A stretch of DNA of 64,000 bases from Massospora cicadina (taxonomy: Eukaryota; Entomophthoromycota; Entomophthoromycetes; Entomophthorales; Entomophthoraceae), in the NCBI GenBank assembly GCA_022478985.1, contig JAKSZP010010615.1:62001-126000 (forward strand), in the 5' to 3' direction. Position numbers and translations under genes: made by a program. Of this stretch, positions 22,144 through 34,019 are shown piece after piece (within the stretch, counting starts at the first letter, position 1; each line of letters starts with the position of its first letter). A model generated the notes under the pieces. That model made no database searches and was not told the origin of the DNA. It saw only the letters and a program-made list of their open reading frames with translations.

Positions 22144-23440
22144 GTGCTCCCCTTCATGCCACATCCTACCATAGGACCAGTGCGCCATCTGGGCATGTGG
22201 ATGGAGGCAGGCGGATACACGTCAGCAGTAATGGAGTGCTGTATTCTGGACAACATGACAAAGCAAATCGCCTCTCTCAGAGCCCACCCTACTTCCCTTA
22301 CTGGCAGGGTTGTTTTAGCCAACTCTATGCTCCTATCCAAAGTCTGGTTTGGAGCCCACGCCATCCCCTTCTCCCCAAGCTTCTTCAAATCCTTGTATGC
22401 CTTGCTGCAAGGATGGCTTTGGTCAGGCCGCCCTCCACCAGTGCGGCTAGAGGTCATGTTTGGCCCTCGTCATCAAGGTGGCATGGGCCTGCTTGACTTC
22501 AAAGCCCATGCTGCCAAGATCCTGGGCACCTGGATTGCGGCCGTCACAGCTCCTGAAATCCCATCACAACACTGGTCCCACGCAGCCCACTCCAACTTCT
22601 CCCAAGCCTTGGGCCTCAACAATCCATCAAACCCCCACTCCCTGATGAAATACCTCGCATCACACAGATCGGCCACAGGTCCTCACGGGACAAAAACCCA
22701 CTACAAACGAATCCTACTCTCCATGCAGAGCGCAGAGTGGAGAATTCGTATTAGCGGACATACAACCCAAAGAGGCCGCCCCTCTCCTCAGTTCACACAA
22801 GAGGTACAGGGGCTACCCATCCATGATGGCGTGATCCCCATTCGGCCCCATGTCCTATCCAGGGTGGACTACCTGGACATGATGGACATCTCTTATTCCA
22901 TTGAGACTCAAAAAACAATCTGGAAATATGTACATCACCCACTGTTGCAGCCTCAAGTCCGCTCCCATGTGTGGCGCTGCCTGAGGCGGGTGTATCATAC
23001 AGCTGAGCGCTCTAACGCTTTACACTCATCCTGTGTCGTGTGCGGCCAGTATGGAATGCTGTTCCACCGCCTGGAGAAGTGCCCCACCTCTAAAGTGATA
23101 TGGCGCGAAGCTCAACGTCTGCTGGGCCAGGATCAAACACATCCCTTTAGTCTGTCAAGAGATATGTTTGCTCTATCAATGGACTCCTCCCTTCCACCCT
23201 CCCTCTGTGCTCTGGTGGTTGCAATCGCCATGTGGACTATCCACACGATTGTCTTGGATGCCATCTCCGGATCCATCCCCACCCTCCCTGAAGCTGTCCA
23301 CTGATTCCAGTCTCATTTGGTGGACCATTTTTAAGTGTGGATGTTTGGATACCTCCCACCGCGTCGCCGACAGCTGGTCTCCTCCTGGTTCCCAGTCTGG
23401 TTCATTAAATCAGACCCCTTCCTCCACACGTGCTCAATAG
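22144..23440 (+). pseudogene. LF ORF2, C-terminal domain with zinc finger
   Basis: 22144-23304 is the longest open frame of the window (386 codons). It begins with GPVRHLGMWMEAGG and LANSMLLSKVWFGAHAIPFSP, the thumb and post-RT region. It ends with SSCVVCGQYGMLFHRLEKCP, a CX2CX7HX4C finger near 23026-23085, typical of LINE C-termini. An RNase H motif was not recognised. After TGA at 23304 the frame probably shifts to a short tail ending near 23440. The rest to 23613 is 3' UTR. Confidence 0.85.
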
Positions 23441-23632
23441 TGGCTACGGCCCCTTCACACGTTCCCTCCTCCTCCTCATAAGTGACATTCTTACTGGCAA
23501 CAAGAGATAGCATCGCTTCTCTGGGGTGCCTCCCCTGGTACTAAGTTTATCTGTCCTGAGTCATATTCGGAAGTGCCCATCCCATGGTCAGCCTTCCCCG
23601 CAATAAATTTAAATTCATATTGCTTGTTGGAA

Positions 23633-24110
23633 GTGGGCAACAATGTCAATAGATACAGTGTGCCAGAAAAGTTGGGCCAAACAAGCTGGTAAGAAGTGCT
23701 TTTTTGGAACGTTTTGACTTGGCACTCTGCACAACATTCTAGAATTTCTTGGATGTCAAAGTGCATTGACTCCCAGTAGTAGAATTGCTTCAGATGCTCT
23801 TTCATTTTCTTAAATCTGCCATGCCCTATGGCCTTATGTGCTACCATTATTAGGTCTGTTTGGGACAACGGTCTTGGAAAAATATACTTTTTTTGTCCTC
23901 AACGATCTTGTAAAGCATCCGTTTTTGATGGTTGTATTTTTTTGTAGATCCAATAATATTTTTTGGATAAATTTGGGCTCATCATGATACTCTCCACTGA
24001 TTATTCTCATAAACAACTCATCAGAGGCCTGACTAAGTGTTGTAATGGTGGTTAGTTGGTATAGACAGTCGGCGTTTTGGTGTTTTGCCACAGCTCAATG
24101 ATTGATGGTG
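23633..24110 (-). pseudogene. C integrase, N-terminal half (broken)
   Basis: The minus strand reads AHKAIGHGRFKKMKEHLKQF...ECCAECQVKTF, the HHCC zinc-binding domain (about 23720-23850), then SYQLVWPNFSGT and TVSIDIV with the first core Asp, where LINE LF interrupts. 23834-24091 is the linker from RNase H. The part of the neighbouring ORF left of 23613 is LINE sequence. Confidence 0.82.
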
Positions 24111-24560
24111 TAGTCATAAGCTTGAAGCTTTAATTCCCAGCGGGATAATCGGCCCTCAGGCTCTTCTAAGTTGTTTAACCATCTTAGGGAAGCATGATTA
24201 GTAACAACTTTAGAAATGAGTGCCGTGAAATTAGACCCAGAATTGCTTGCAAGCATATATGATGGCTAATCATTCTTGTTCCATCACCGTGTAGTTCCTT
24301 TCATGAACGTTAAAGGTCCAACTAGTGAATGTAACTGGATGTTCTTCACCGTCTTCTCCAACTTGGGATAACACAGCCCCCACTGCTGTCTGGGATGCAT
24401 CAGTTTGGAAGATAAATTCGTGATCAAAGTCTGGGCATTAAAGAACAGGCGCGCCTAATAGGGCCTATTGAAGTTGGTCAAATGCATCCTGGAAAGCAGT
24501 AATCTATTTGAATTGGGACCTTATCTTTAAACAGATAAAAAAAGGCTCTCCAATTTATGT
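24110..24560 (-). pseudogene. C RNase H domain (broken)
   Basis: The minus strand at about 24384-24430 reads FDHEFIFQTDASQTAVGAV with the catalytic Asp. Further left are the HERNYTVMEQE-like and SLRWLNNLEE-like segments that follow in gypsy RNase H. Stops interrupt it. Confidence 0.75.
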
Positions 24561-25420
24561 GAATTCAGTGATAAATTGGCAATAGTACCCTTACATTTCT
24601 AGGAATACTTGAATATTATCACTTAGTTCTGGGCCGTTTTATTTTGGAGATGGCATCCAGCTTAGAGGTTTGGGGCCAAAGACCCACTTTGTCAATCACA
24701 AATCTGAGGTATTACAGTTGGTCTTTGAAAAACTAACATTTTCTGGGCATGATTTTAAGTTTGCAGCAGCTAGCCTTCTGAAACCTCCTTTAAGTGTTCC
24801 AGGTGGTCGTCAAAAATGCAACTGAAAACGTTGATATTATCAAGGTACACTAGTACACATGACAATTTCAGATCTCCCAGGATTGTGTCTATTGCCCATT
24901 GGAATGTAGCCAGGGCATTGCAGAGCCCTTGAGGCATTCTCGTCGGCTGGATTATGCCCTCTTGGGTTATAATTACACATTTCTCGCGCTCCTCTTTGGG
25001 AAAATCTATTTTACAATATCCACTGATAAGGTCCATTGCCAAGAAGAACTTTGTGACCCCTTAGCCTATCCAAGGCTTCATCAATTTGTGGCAGTGGTAC
25101 AAGTCCTTCTTTGTGATGTTGTTTAACTTCTGATAAGCAATGGATACTCAGTTGCTTCCATCCTTTTTCTTCACTATTAAAATTGGAGCTGCCCATGGAC
25201 TTTTTGAAGGGACTAACATGCCACAATTGAAGAATTCCTTAATATCCTTGGATACTACTTCTTCTAATGATTTTGACCTTCTAATTGGGCGTAATAAAAA
25301 TAGGTTTATGATCCCCAGTATCAATTTTGTGGATGACACCCTTAGCACATCCCAAGTCAAATCATCTTATGAAAATAATTACCAATATTTAGAGAAAAAC
25401 TCCTGAGCTTGGTATTTCTC
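24560..25420 (-). pseudogene. C reverse transcriptase (broken), YLDN box
   Basis: 25148-25360 reads SKSPWAAPILIVKKKDGSN. 24770-25042 reads MAMDLISGYCKIDFP (motif A), RMPQGLCNALATFQWAID, and LSCVLVYLDNINVFS with YLDN at 24836-24847. The order and motifs are those of gypsy RT. A shift near 25030 and several stops separate the blocks. Confidence 0.85.
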
Positions 25421-26415
25421 AGAGTTGGTCAGGTTGCATAAATCGGCCTTAGGATAGCATTGTTTATGCTGAGTAGGTCCTTATTGTGAAGGTCTAATTC
25501 AACAAAAGATTAAACTCATGTAATGAGTGAATTTATGTGGTAGGGAACAGATGCAGAAAAGCGATTGTTTGATGCTGCTTAATGGAGATGGGCTAATTTT
25601 GCAGGTTTTCACATAAGATATGTATTTCTAGGTGGCCCAGAATGATAATACCAGGGGCAATGTTTTGGTTCAAATCGAGATTTAGACCATGGTTGATATA
25701 ATTCACCATAGAGTCCTTCTGGGATATTAATTGTTAGTTTCGTCAGGACAATTAATTGTTCTCCGGATGGTATAGTGATGGTCTGATTTGATTAAAGTGG
25801 AATTCCAGTTGACTTATTAATCTGTGTGGGGAGTGGTTTTATCTTTGACCGTGCTTTGCAACACTCAATTGAGATGACCCATCTTTATAGGCCAGATTTA
25901 TGAATAGGTTAGGTATTTTTTCTCAATTGCCTTATCACAGTTATAGTAAAGTAGAATATTCTGGCCAAGAATAGTGAGAGTATCATCCTTATGATTAGTA
26001 ACAACTCCTTATCTCCTTAGGAAATCTGTCCTGATTAGGATATCATAGTTCATATTTGGCAATACTATAGCAGGTGCTATCACTACAATAGATCTGAATC
26101 TTAGAGGTAGGTTACTGTATGTGCCAAGTGATTTAGTTGTATGCGCTCCAGCTGTCCCATATTCCTGAAAGTGGGCAATATTAGGCGCAATTTTCAGTTT
26201 TTTAATCAAAATTATGCTGACTATATTGATAGGAGCACCACTATTGATGATGGCCTGAACTTGCACCTTGTTTACTGTTATGTCCACATAAGTACATTCA
26301 GAGTAGTTTTCAGAAGTATTTATTGTATGAATACTGTGATTGCTTCCCAATTCCAGGTGTGATTTCAGGCTTGAGCAAACATCTGGGAAGTTATCTGCTA
26401 AGGTCTTCATGGAAA
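25420..26415 (-). pseudogene. C protease and PR-RT linker (broken)
   Basis: 26009-26410 reads QAIINSGAPINIVSIILIKKLK. The retropepsin motif is NSG here, so the catalytic Asp is lost. YGTAGAHTTKSLGTYSNLPLRF and NYDILIRTDFLR follow. The linker to RT (25420-26000) has only short readable pieces. Confidence 0.75.
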
Positions 26416-26419
26416 GTTA

Positions 26420-28930
26420 CTTGAACGTTGTTGAACTTAAGTAGGTCAGCCAAACATCTGGGTTGGAGGTCTAAGACCTGATCGATAATCTGCTTTGCGT
26501 AAGGTTTTGATACTTCTGCTCAGGCTTCTTTGGTAATTTTCAGGGGTTTAGTTGCTTTTGCTGTGGCCTGAGTAGTGACCATCATGATATCATTATCCAC
26601 GATGTGGCGGAGGTTATCTTCAGCAACATCTTCGGCCTTAAAGAGCTCATCAGGGTCAAGTGGAATGGTTTGATAATCGGTGGAGTTATAGCATTCCGTC
26701 TCTACTCCACCTACTCTTTTCCCGCCTCAATGTCGCTGTTAATTAATAGAGCAAAGTTGACCCCAGGCTTTTTGTTGGACCGTCTGTAGCATTGTCTAGC
26801 AAAATGCCCTTGTTAACCACAATTTTGGCATGTAATCGGCCTTGTTTGCTGCTTTTGCTCGAATTTTTGGTTCATATTTTGGAAATTTTCCCCCTGGTCG
26901 GACATAGTATTGCTTTTGGGCCCAAAAATTGAGTTTTTGCTGATCTTTGGCCCTAAAAGGGTATTAAAATTGTGGGAACAGCTTCTCAAGTAATTGGTAA
27001 GCTCTTAGGTTTCTAATCTTCCATTGAATGCAGGCAACATGACATTGTGCAGTTCATAGCAGGGCATAATTGCGTGCTCCGCTAAAATCTTAGTGTCAAA
27101 CTTATCTATTGCATTACACCCACGCAGAACTTGTGCCTCATGGGAGAATCTATCCACAAAGTCCTTAATAGTCTCATTCTGTTTGAATTCAATATTAAGA
27201 AGCCCTTTTTTAGGTTTCTAATTTCTCAGGCCTTCAAAGCTGTTTTGTTATAGCAATTTTGGCATCCATATAGGACTAATCGTCACCCAAATAGGGCATA
27301 AAGAGGTCACAGCTATGGCATTAAGTGAGTTAATCAGTGCCAATCCTTTTGCATGGTCTGATGCTCCTCTCATTGCTTTTTCAAATAACTTGAGGAAAGA
27401 GTGAACGTTTCCATCATTATCAAACTTTGGTAAATTAATGGTTTGAAGTCATCTCGCCCTGTTTTGGGCATAGGGGGTGTAGTTCTTCTTGAGCGTCTTG
27501 GTGTATCATAGCACATAATTGGCCCTCTTTCCTGTTGGAAGTATCTGGAGTCAGGATTGATGCTAGGACTCTAGGCATAGAACAGATGTTCGAAATATCG
27601 GTTTCTTTGGTGTCAACTTCCAATGATTCACTTTAAGGATATTACTCTGAACTACTGGATTTTAGCGCCTGAATCCGTCCCTTAGTTACTTTTCCAGACT
27701 GTTTTTTGGCCAAATAAGCGGAGCTTTTTCCTATTTCATTTTTTGTTGAAGTTGGGTGAGCACTGGAAGCTTTGATTTTTAAGGAATTTAGAATTCTTTT
27801 TAAGGTTTTTGTACTCCAAATTGTATAAAGCTTGATTAGTTGTTATGCTTTTTATTTTTTGTCCATACTGTCTCTTTGGGAATTTGCAGTTGATAATTGC
27901 ATTCTGAGTTCCCAATTTTCCTGAGTAATTTCAGTATTTCTGGACTGCAATATTGACACCCCAGTCTAAAGTTTAGAAAATTCCTCTTTGATCTGGGAAT
28001 CCTCTTCATCCCTGTTTGGGACAACTTTTTTGCTGCAAGGTTCTTGAAGTTTTCGTTTATTGTATCCAGCTCAGCCTGAACATACTCTTCAAAGTCTCAA
28101 CTTTTACATTTAACTTCAGGTGATTTCTTTGGCCTGAAGTGGCATGTATGGTAAGTCGTTCTGATTGAGACAATATGTAATCAAAATGGCTTTCTAGTTT
28201 TTGACAGCAGTTATTCATGGTTTGTACCCATTTTTATGATAGCCCATGGTGAGCAAGAACTTCTGCAGCTATCTTTGGGACTCATTCGTTCATAAGCTCC
28301 TCAAGGGTGTTTAATATACCATGAGCTTCATTGGCAAGTCCCATATTATCAACAATTGCCTTTCAGACTTCAGCAAAAATGGAATTTAGTTTGTCCAGTA
28401 GGACATTTTGGGAAAATTGTTCCTCCCCTTGCACATGGTAGATTTCCGTGATTTCCAGATTTTGTCTAGCAATGATCAGCTGGGTATGCTTAATTGAGGG
28501 TTGAACAAAGTTAACCAGGAATTCGTTAGTTTCTTGTCTGTCTGTGAGATGTTTGGCAAGAGATGTCATGAGTGCGTCATGGAACTTCATTTATATCTCC
28601 ATCTTGAGCGCCTGATCCTTAAGGTAGTAGAACAGGCAAAAGGAGATATAGATTTATGAATTAATAATCCTAAGACCCTGATAAAAATTTTCAGCATAGC
28701 TTTTAGGCTTGAAGATTTAAGATCAATTGTGCTGGTTATGTCTGCATGGGCTCCCCCCACTGTGATAAGATCCAGGGAGTAGGAGGTACCCGCTTCAGAG
28801 CCTTGGTAGCTGGTATTAAAAAAATATGAGATTTCTTTGTCACTAGTTTCCATCTCAGTGTCGCTTTCTTGTCTGGCTGATTCTGCCAATATTTGGTTAT
28901 GGGAATCCATTTCAGAGAGTGTCACCAGTT
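26420..28930 (-). pseudogene. C Gag (broken)
   Basis: A CCHC knuckle, CQNCG-stop-QGHFARQC, lies at about 26785-26835, with all four ligands present but a stop inside. About 27000-27230 holds the capsid-like segment seen in B (a KQNETIKDFVDRFSHEAQVL-like reading). 28363-28991 is the N-terminal region, acidic and Ser-rich (ESARQESDTEMETSDKE). Many stops lie between. The clade Gag is long (about 2.3 kb here). The plus-strand ORF 26604-26789 is a shadow. Confidence 0.65.
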
Positions 28931-28933
28931 TTG

Positions 28934-28944
28934 AGTGAGCACCA
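28934..28944 (-). promoter_or_regulatory. C primer-binding site (partial)
   Basis: The minus strand reads TGGTGCTCACT two bases inside the 5' LTR. Only the first 11 nt match the shared 18-nt site; the rest has diverged. Confidence 0.7.
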
Positions 28945-28946
28945 GT

Positions 28947-30043
28947 TGTCAAAATCTGAGGATTGCTAATTTGAAAATTGGTATCCTGCACGCTTATTTG
29001 GGACTAAGTTCTGCCAGATGATTCTCTATATGTCCAGTGGCTTACAGTATATTCAATGATTGGAAACTCACTAGGCCTATTAACATAGCCTTGACTCTTC
29101 TGGTCAATTTTGGGCGTAATTTTCCAACACAATTGGGAACTTTTTCCATAGCAGGTTTCAATACAAGCTGTGCTTTCAGCTTGATGACACTATTCCAAAG
29201 GTAAGACTCTGCTACAACCAAAAAGATGATAAAATAAATTATCTTTTATTATAGAATATTTATTTTCAATCAGTCATTAGGCCAGGTGCCAGTATTTATA
29301 CCTCTTGGGCATCTCCTGGCCACATTTTAGCACAAAGATTCAACAGATATTTTACCACTTCAGTTTGGCCCTTGAATTGATACAACTGAGACCTTTTCTT
29401 AGGTTTATTGGTGGTCAAACACTCTCAAAATCAGGAGGATTTCAGGGACAAAAATTACAGTAAAAGCATGCGAATTTGTCCTAGGATCTTCTTTATTTGA
29501 GTTTCGTCATACTTCTGATAAAATACACCTTCTGTGAAATTTTTGCCTTGATTAAGGTAGATGAAGTACCCCTAATTGGGACATCAGCTGGTCTCTCTTT
29601 TGATAACACTATGTACTCCCTTTTGAGCGGTCCATGTGCAAGCGCTATTGTGCTGATTACACGGATTGACAAACAAATTTTGCCCTAAGGCGAGAAATTG
29701 ATTACATTTTTCGTTTGTCTGATGGTACATGGGACTTTTATATGTCAACTTCAGGTCAGTTCCAAAAGATTTTGTATACAAGTTGTTTGATTGTGTGCCC
29801 AATAATTGGGATAAATTGCTGAGATTTAATGCATAGGAAATTGGCTATAATGCGTGAGCGTATTTGGGCCAAGGTTATTGATATAGTACTTGATTGCATT
29901 TAAGTTGAGACATTTGTCCCAAACCGTGTAATGTCAATAGACTTTGAGGTGAGAAAATAGGTGTTAGATCAAGTGTTGAAAGGATAATTGGCCCAATCTG
30001 ATGGTCGTTGGTTTATTTTTAAGTCAACCATTAAAATCTGACA
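28947..30043 (-). repeat. C 5' LTR
   Basis: 1097 bp, intact, matching the two-part 3' LTR. Ends TGTCAAAATCTGAGG and AAAATCTGACA, then the TSD copy ggctg. Confidence 0.92.
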
Positions 30044-30542
30044 GGCTGGTTGTTCAAGGATATATTTCCATTTGCCTCCCCATTGTCTTTGCAAAAAAAG
30101 CAGATGGGTCACTTCATCCCTGCATGGATTATGGGTAACTCAATAAGATAACGGTTCATAATCCCTAATAACTTCCATTGGAGCAAACCATTGGCCAGGA
30201 AATTGCTAAGCTGCGTGCGTTCTCAAACTTGATTTTGTTTATGCCTTTAAACAAATTTGGGTGACGGAAGGTCAGGAATGGCTTACTGCTATCTGGAAAA
30301 ATGATCCATATTATTAATTTTGAGAGATGCCTTTGGGATGAAGAACATGCCCGCAACATTCCAGAGAATGTTCAATACCTTGCCTGGGAATTTCAGATTC
30401 TCCTGCGCAGTCACATATATTGATGATATCCTAGTACGTTCCCCTCGCTCAAACAACATGCAAAGGACCTGGAGGTGGTAGTGGCTGTCATGCATAAATC
30501 TGGCTTGTTTTAAAGCTATTAAAATGCGAATTTTATTGGGAA
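30044..30542 (+). pseudogene. A1 reverse transcriptase, middle part
   Basis: Continues A1 after C. It reads FAKKADGSLHPCMDYG-LNKITVHNP (fingers) near 30090-30160 and AVTYIDDILVRSP near 30410-30450, so the YxDD box is intact as YIDD. The thumb KLLKCEFYWE is cut at 30542 by G and resumes at 39044. Frames change several times. The minus-strand ORFs here are shadows. Confidence 0.82.
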
Positions 30543-31095
30543 TGTCAAAATTCTGATATGACTGGATGATAAGCTCTGGATAGCTACAGCGGATTGATGA
30601 GAATCCTCCAACCATGATGATTAGTTACAATTATTCGAGAGCCTTGAAATGAAACAATATTGGGTTATAAAGGGTTATTATTGAATCACCTTCAAACAAG
30701 GTGATAAGGCAATGTCAACATTCGAGGAATATTAATTAGATCACATTGAATAAGGCAATAGGAACATAAGAATCAAATACCCTGCTGGAACTAATAAGAA
30801 TATGATGGAACTGATAGTCTAAGCAAGGTACTAGTATCATCCAAAGTCACTGAGATATAAGCAAGATGGGAGTTTAAAAGAAGAGGGTTGTTAGTAGCTT
30901 TTAAAGAGAAGAACAGTGAGGAACCGCTGTATTTATTAATAAATAAAAGTGTTGTGGGACAATTGCTCCATATATTTTATATTTTTAAGTGTGTTTGGAA
31001 GACTGACAATTCTCACATCATCCATCTGATGTTCAGTGGGTTTGACCTGTGCAACCCTTATGGCATAACCCGACATATCACCAAAATTTATAACA
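30543..31095 (+). repeat. G 5' LTR
   Basis: 553 bp from TGTCAAAATTCTGATATGAC to TTTATAACA. It shares the TGTC-ATT-TGATATGACTGG start and the TATAACA end with the LTRs of D. Confidence 0.88.
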
Positions 31096-31096
31096 G

Positions 31097-31114
31097 TGGT
31101 GCTCACTATAGGGG
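31097..31114 (+). promoter_or_regulatory. G primer-binding site
   Basis: TGGTGCTCACTATAGGGG begins one base after the LTR. It matches the sites in D, E and F at 17-18 of 18 positions. Confidence 0.85.
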
Positions 31115-32980
31115 GCCCATTGATCAAACCACTAAAATTTAAACATCTCTTCAATTGCCAGCCATGTTATATCAAGCCTGCTTTTCCAGATAATATTATT
31201 GAAACACTGTACCATTTGAATATGAGGAACTCAAAGTCACTTTAAATGTGGTGCTCAAAAACAAGATGAACTTCTTCAAGAGTGGAATGATGTTATGCAT
31301 CAGCTCAACAGAACATTTAGTCAAATGAAACTTCTGAGACAACACAACAAGTAACTCTCTAATCACTTGGATGGCACTACTGAATGATTATACTGTGCAG
31401 AAAGGAAATTGAATGATACCTCCCAGCCCCCTTATGGGGAAGAGAAAGAATGACAAGGGGCTGCTTGGGGAGAATTATACAACGAGGAATATGATGCTGG
31501 AATGAGCTACTACACCCAGGAGGGCAGCTTTGGGTATGGTTATGAATCAAAGAGCCAATTCTCTCAAGTGATGGCAGTGCTGCCCACCGCAGAGGCCCAT
31601 GCTACTTATGAAACAGCAGAAATAATAACTTCTGCTGGACCATCTCCTCATTGGTAGACTGCTTATAGGTCTCGACCCAATCCTCAGTACACCACAAAAA
31701 TTCATGTCTATGAGTGGGAAGAGGAGGTCTATATCAAGAAGCTACCTCCATTTGATGGTAATGGGAATATCCATGGCTTCTTTAACCATTTTGAGTTTGC
31801 AGCGGAAGGCACCTCAGATTGGCATAAAGCTAAATTTCTGATATCTTATTTGGATGCCAAGAGTACAAATTAAGTCACCTGTTACCTTCCAAGCAGTCCG
31901 TTAACTACCAAAAAGTAATTACTATTATGCTGCAACTGTTTTGAGATGACACAAAAATATTTGCAGTGGTAGGCGGGGTTATTGACTATTAATTCCACCA
32001 TAGTGACCCTCACAGCGTTCGCTGACCATTTTACAGCGGAAATCCATAGCTAATTGGGTCAGGTGTTATAGCAGAAGATGACATGTGCATTGCAATGACC
32101 TCTGTGGTGAAGCCATATCATGAGCTTTATAAATGTTTTTCTCCAATTTTGATAATGACGTCCGCCTGCTCAAAATTGTTCAGTTCTTGTGCCAAATATC
32201 CACTAACTTCCCTTAGCCCAATAAAAAGTGTGTGAACATACCATCACCATCACTGGACCCTCTATTTGGGGGAATTTTTCCATTCTGGTCAGATTCTACC
32301 TAGTAAACCCCAGCCTTATTACAATCATGCCAACACCCTCAGATGAGCTACCCCCAACAGTTTAACTTTAGCTCAGATCCTGCGTACGAAAATTGTCAGC
32401 AACCCAGCTACTGACCTGGACCTTATTACACGAACATTATGTCCTACTGCCTGGCCCTGGTTACACCAAACGTCAACAAAATTAAGGGCCTGGAACCTCT
32501 TATGAGAACCAAGGACGCAACTCCTATGTGGTTAATTTCTTTAAATGTGGTCACCTTGGCCACCGTACATGGAATTGCAATAACTGTCATGTTCATTAAG
32601 TGCAACAGGATCAATACTACCAGGGAAAAGGTGGAGCGGAGAAAAATGGGACTCTATTTCCGCTATCCCAACGCCAAATATTCCACCTGCCTATTGTAGT
32701 ATATTTAGAGGAAGTCCCTCAATACAATGATGGGATTTTATACTAGCAACTAGTTGGAGGAGTGAATGTATTGATGCAAGCGCAAGTCAAGACTTCAGCA
32801 GTTGAAGGACCTCAGGAGCGGGACCATCTAGTACTAAAAAAAAGAAGGACCTCAGGAGCATCTAAAGCTGTACGCCTGTCAGATGTTTGATCAAGCTTCT
32901 TCAGACAATCTGGATCCAGCCGCAGATGTGCCAACCCTGAAAAGAGTAAACGTCACCCTTCTGGTAGATGCTATTGTTAA
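31115..32980 (+). pseudogene. G Gag (broken)
   Basis: Readable pieces include ENKDELLQEWNDVMHQLN-like sequence near 31260-31300, parallel to D, and FFKCGHLGHRTWNC near 32540-32585. The latter is a CCHC knuckle whose first Cys has become Phe. 32439-32699 is one open frame around it. A micro-retroposon splits the frame at 32820. Stops are frequent. Confidence 0.68.
32820..32843 (+). mobile_element. Micro-retroposon 2 (24 nt) in G Gag
   Basis: GGGACCATCTAGTACT plus eight A, between two exact copies of GAAGGACCTCAGGAGC (32804-32819 and 32844-32859). The 16-bp duplication, A-tail and core sequence match the insertions at 4062 and 47343. Confidence 0.8.
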
Positions 32981-33007
32981 AGAAATTACCAAATTGGTGA
33001 AGGGATT

Positions 33008-33850
33008 ATGAGCTTTCTTAGAAAAAGAGATTCTTTAAATGTCCACATATTAAACAGCCAATATTTTTCCTATTCTGAGTGTACATACTGTGACATTTTT
33101 TGTAGCAAAAAAAGAGTTTGCGCTATAATAGACACAGATTCTCCAGTCAACATAGTTTCTACTAAGTTGATGGAAAAGATGAATTTAAATTCTGATGTGG
33201 ACCCTCAGATGGTATAAGGGACCTCTGGAGAGGAAAGCACGTTCTCTGAGGGATCGTAGAGCGTGTTACCTTTGCGTTTTTGGGTCCATTGTCATTGTGG
33301 CTTTGCAATAGCACTCTCCAACAGCACCTACTACCTGCTAATCTGAACTGCTTTCCTGTGACACTTTGTTGCCTTTATGGATATGACAGAGGAGATCTTT
33401 TGAAATTCTGGGGCAGCGGATCCCAATTTCCTTTACCACTAGCAGAGTGTTAAAGATCTGGTGCATATGGGCCATATCAATCTTGCATATAGTGACGGGT
33501 TGATTCTGGCTCACTATAATTGACTAAAAAGCAAGACTTGCACCCTTCTCCAGCATATATACAGATATCATGTACTACCTCTCCAAGCTTCTGGGCATAT
33601 ATTTATTCTTTCCAGAAACCAAGTCATAGTGAACACTGAGTTAGAGGTGGAAGTGCCAGCCAGGATCTATGGAGAGGTCATTGGGCCCTTTCAGCAAACT
33701 CAGCTGGAGCCTCATGTGGCTCTGAGGATTATACTCCCAGGCCATGGGGAGATCAAGGTACTGTTAGAAAATCTTCATAACAAACCAATGCAAATATGCC
33801 AACACCAGATAGTGGCGTAGTTATAGTTTACCCAGTTTAGGAGGTCCTTC
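33008..33850 (+). pseudogene. G protease and PR-RT linker (broken)
   Basis: 33008-33217 reads CAIIDTDSPVNIVSTKLMEKMN, the retropepsin motif with the glycine of DTG replaced by Asp. 33629-33820 reads VNTELEVEVPARIYGEVIGPF and APGHGEIKVLLENL-like sequence, the linker shared with B and D. Confidence 0.75.
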
Positions 33851-34019
33851 AGGTTCACAGTTCAGTTCGTTAGATGCATATGGTCTAAATGTCAATTTAC
33901 ATCCTGGCGTAATGAAATTGGTACCATGGGAGAATTTGATAGGTTTATCAGAAGAACAAAAATCCCAAGCGATAGAATTATTTAGAAGTATAAGGAGATT
34001 TTTGCCTTTGATGACCACG

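Larger units (their letters stand above)
18330..23613 (+). mobile_element. LF: full-length LINE in C integrase
   Basis: Non-LTR retrotransposon of 5.28 kb with ORF1 (CCHC), APE endonuclease, RT and a C-terminal zinc finger. It is flanked by a perfect 19-bp TSD, TTCATATTGCTTGTTGGAA, at 18311-18329 and 23614-23632. The 3' end is AATAAATTTAAA, not a long poly-A. Joining the flanks restores the C integrase reading (SIDIV-PTSNKQYE...KYIIEAIDH). It has a 5' UTR of roughly 0.2-0.45 kb and so looks full length, but both ORFs carry shifts and stops. Clade not assigned; an L1/Tad-like APE LINE. Confidence 0.93.
6528..30043 (-). mobile_element. C: gypsy retrotransposon in A1 RT gene
   Basis: Minus-strand gypsy element with LTRs of about 1.1 kb (TGTC...GACA). 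It is flanked by a perfect 5-bp TSD, ggctg, at 6523-6527 and 30044-30048. The A1 reading frame resumes across it. Internal order from right to left is PBS, Gag with CCHC, protease, RT with YLDN, RNase H, integrase, polypurine tract. It is itself interrupted by B (in its 3' LTR) and by LINE LF (in its integrase). Without these it is about 8.6 kb. All genes are broken. Confidence 0.9.
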
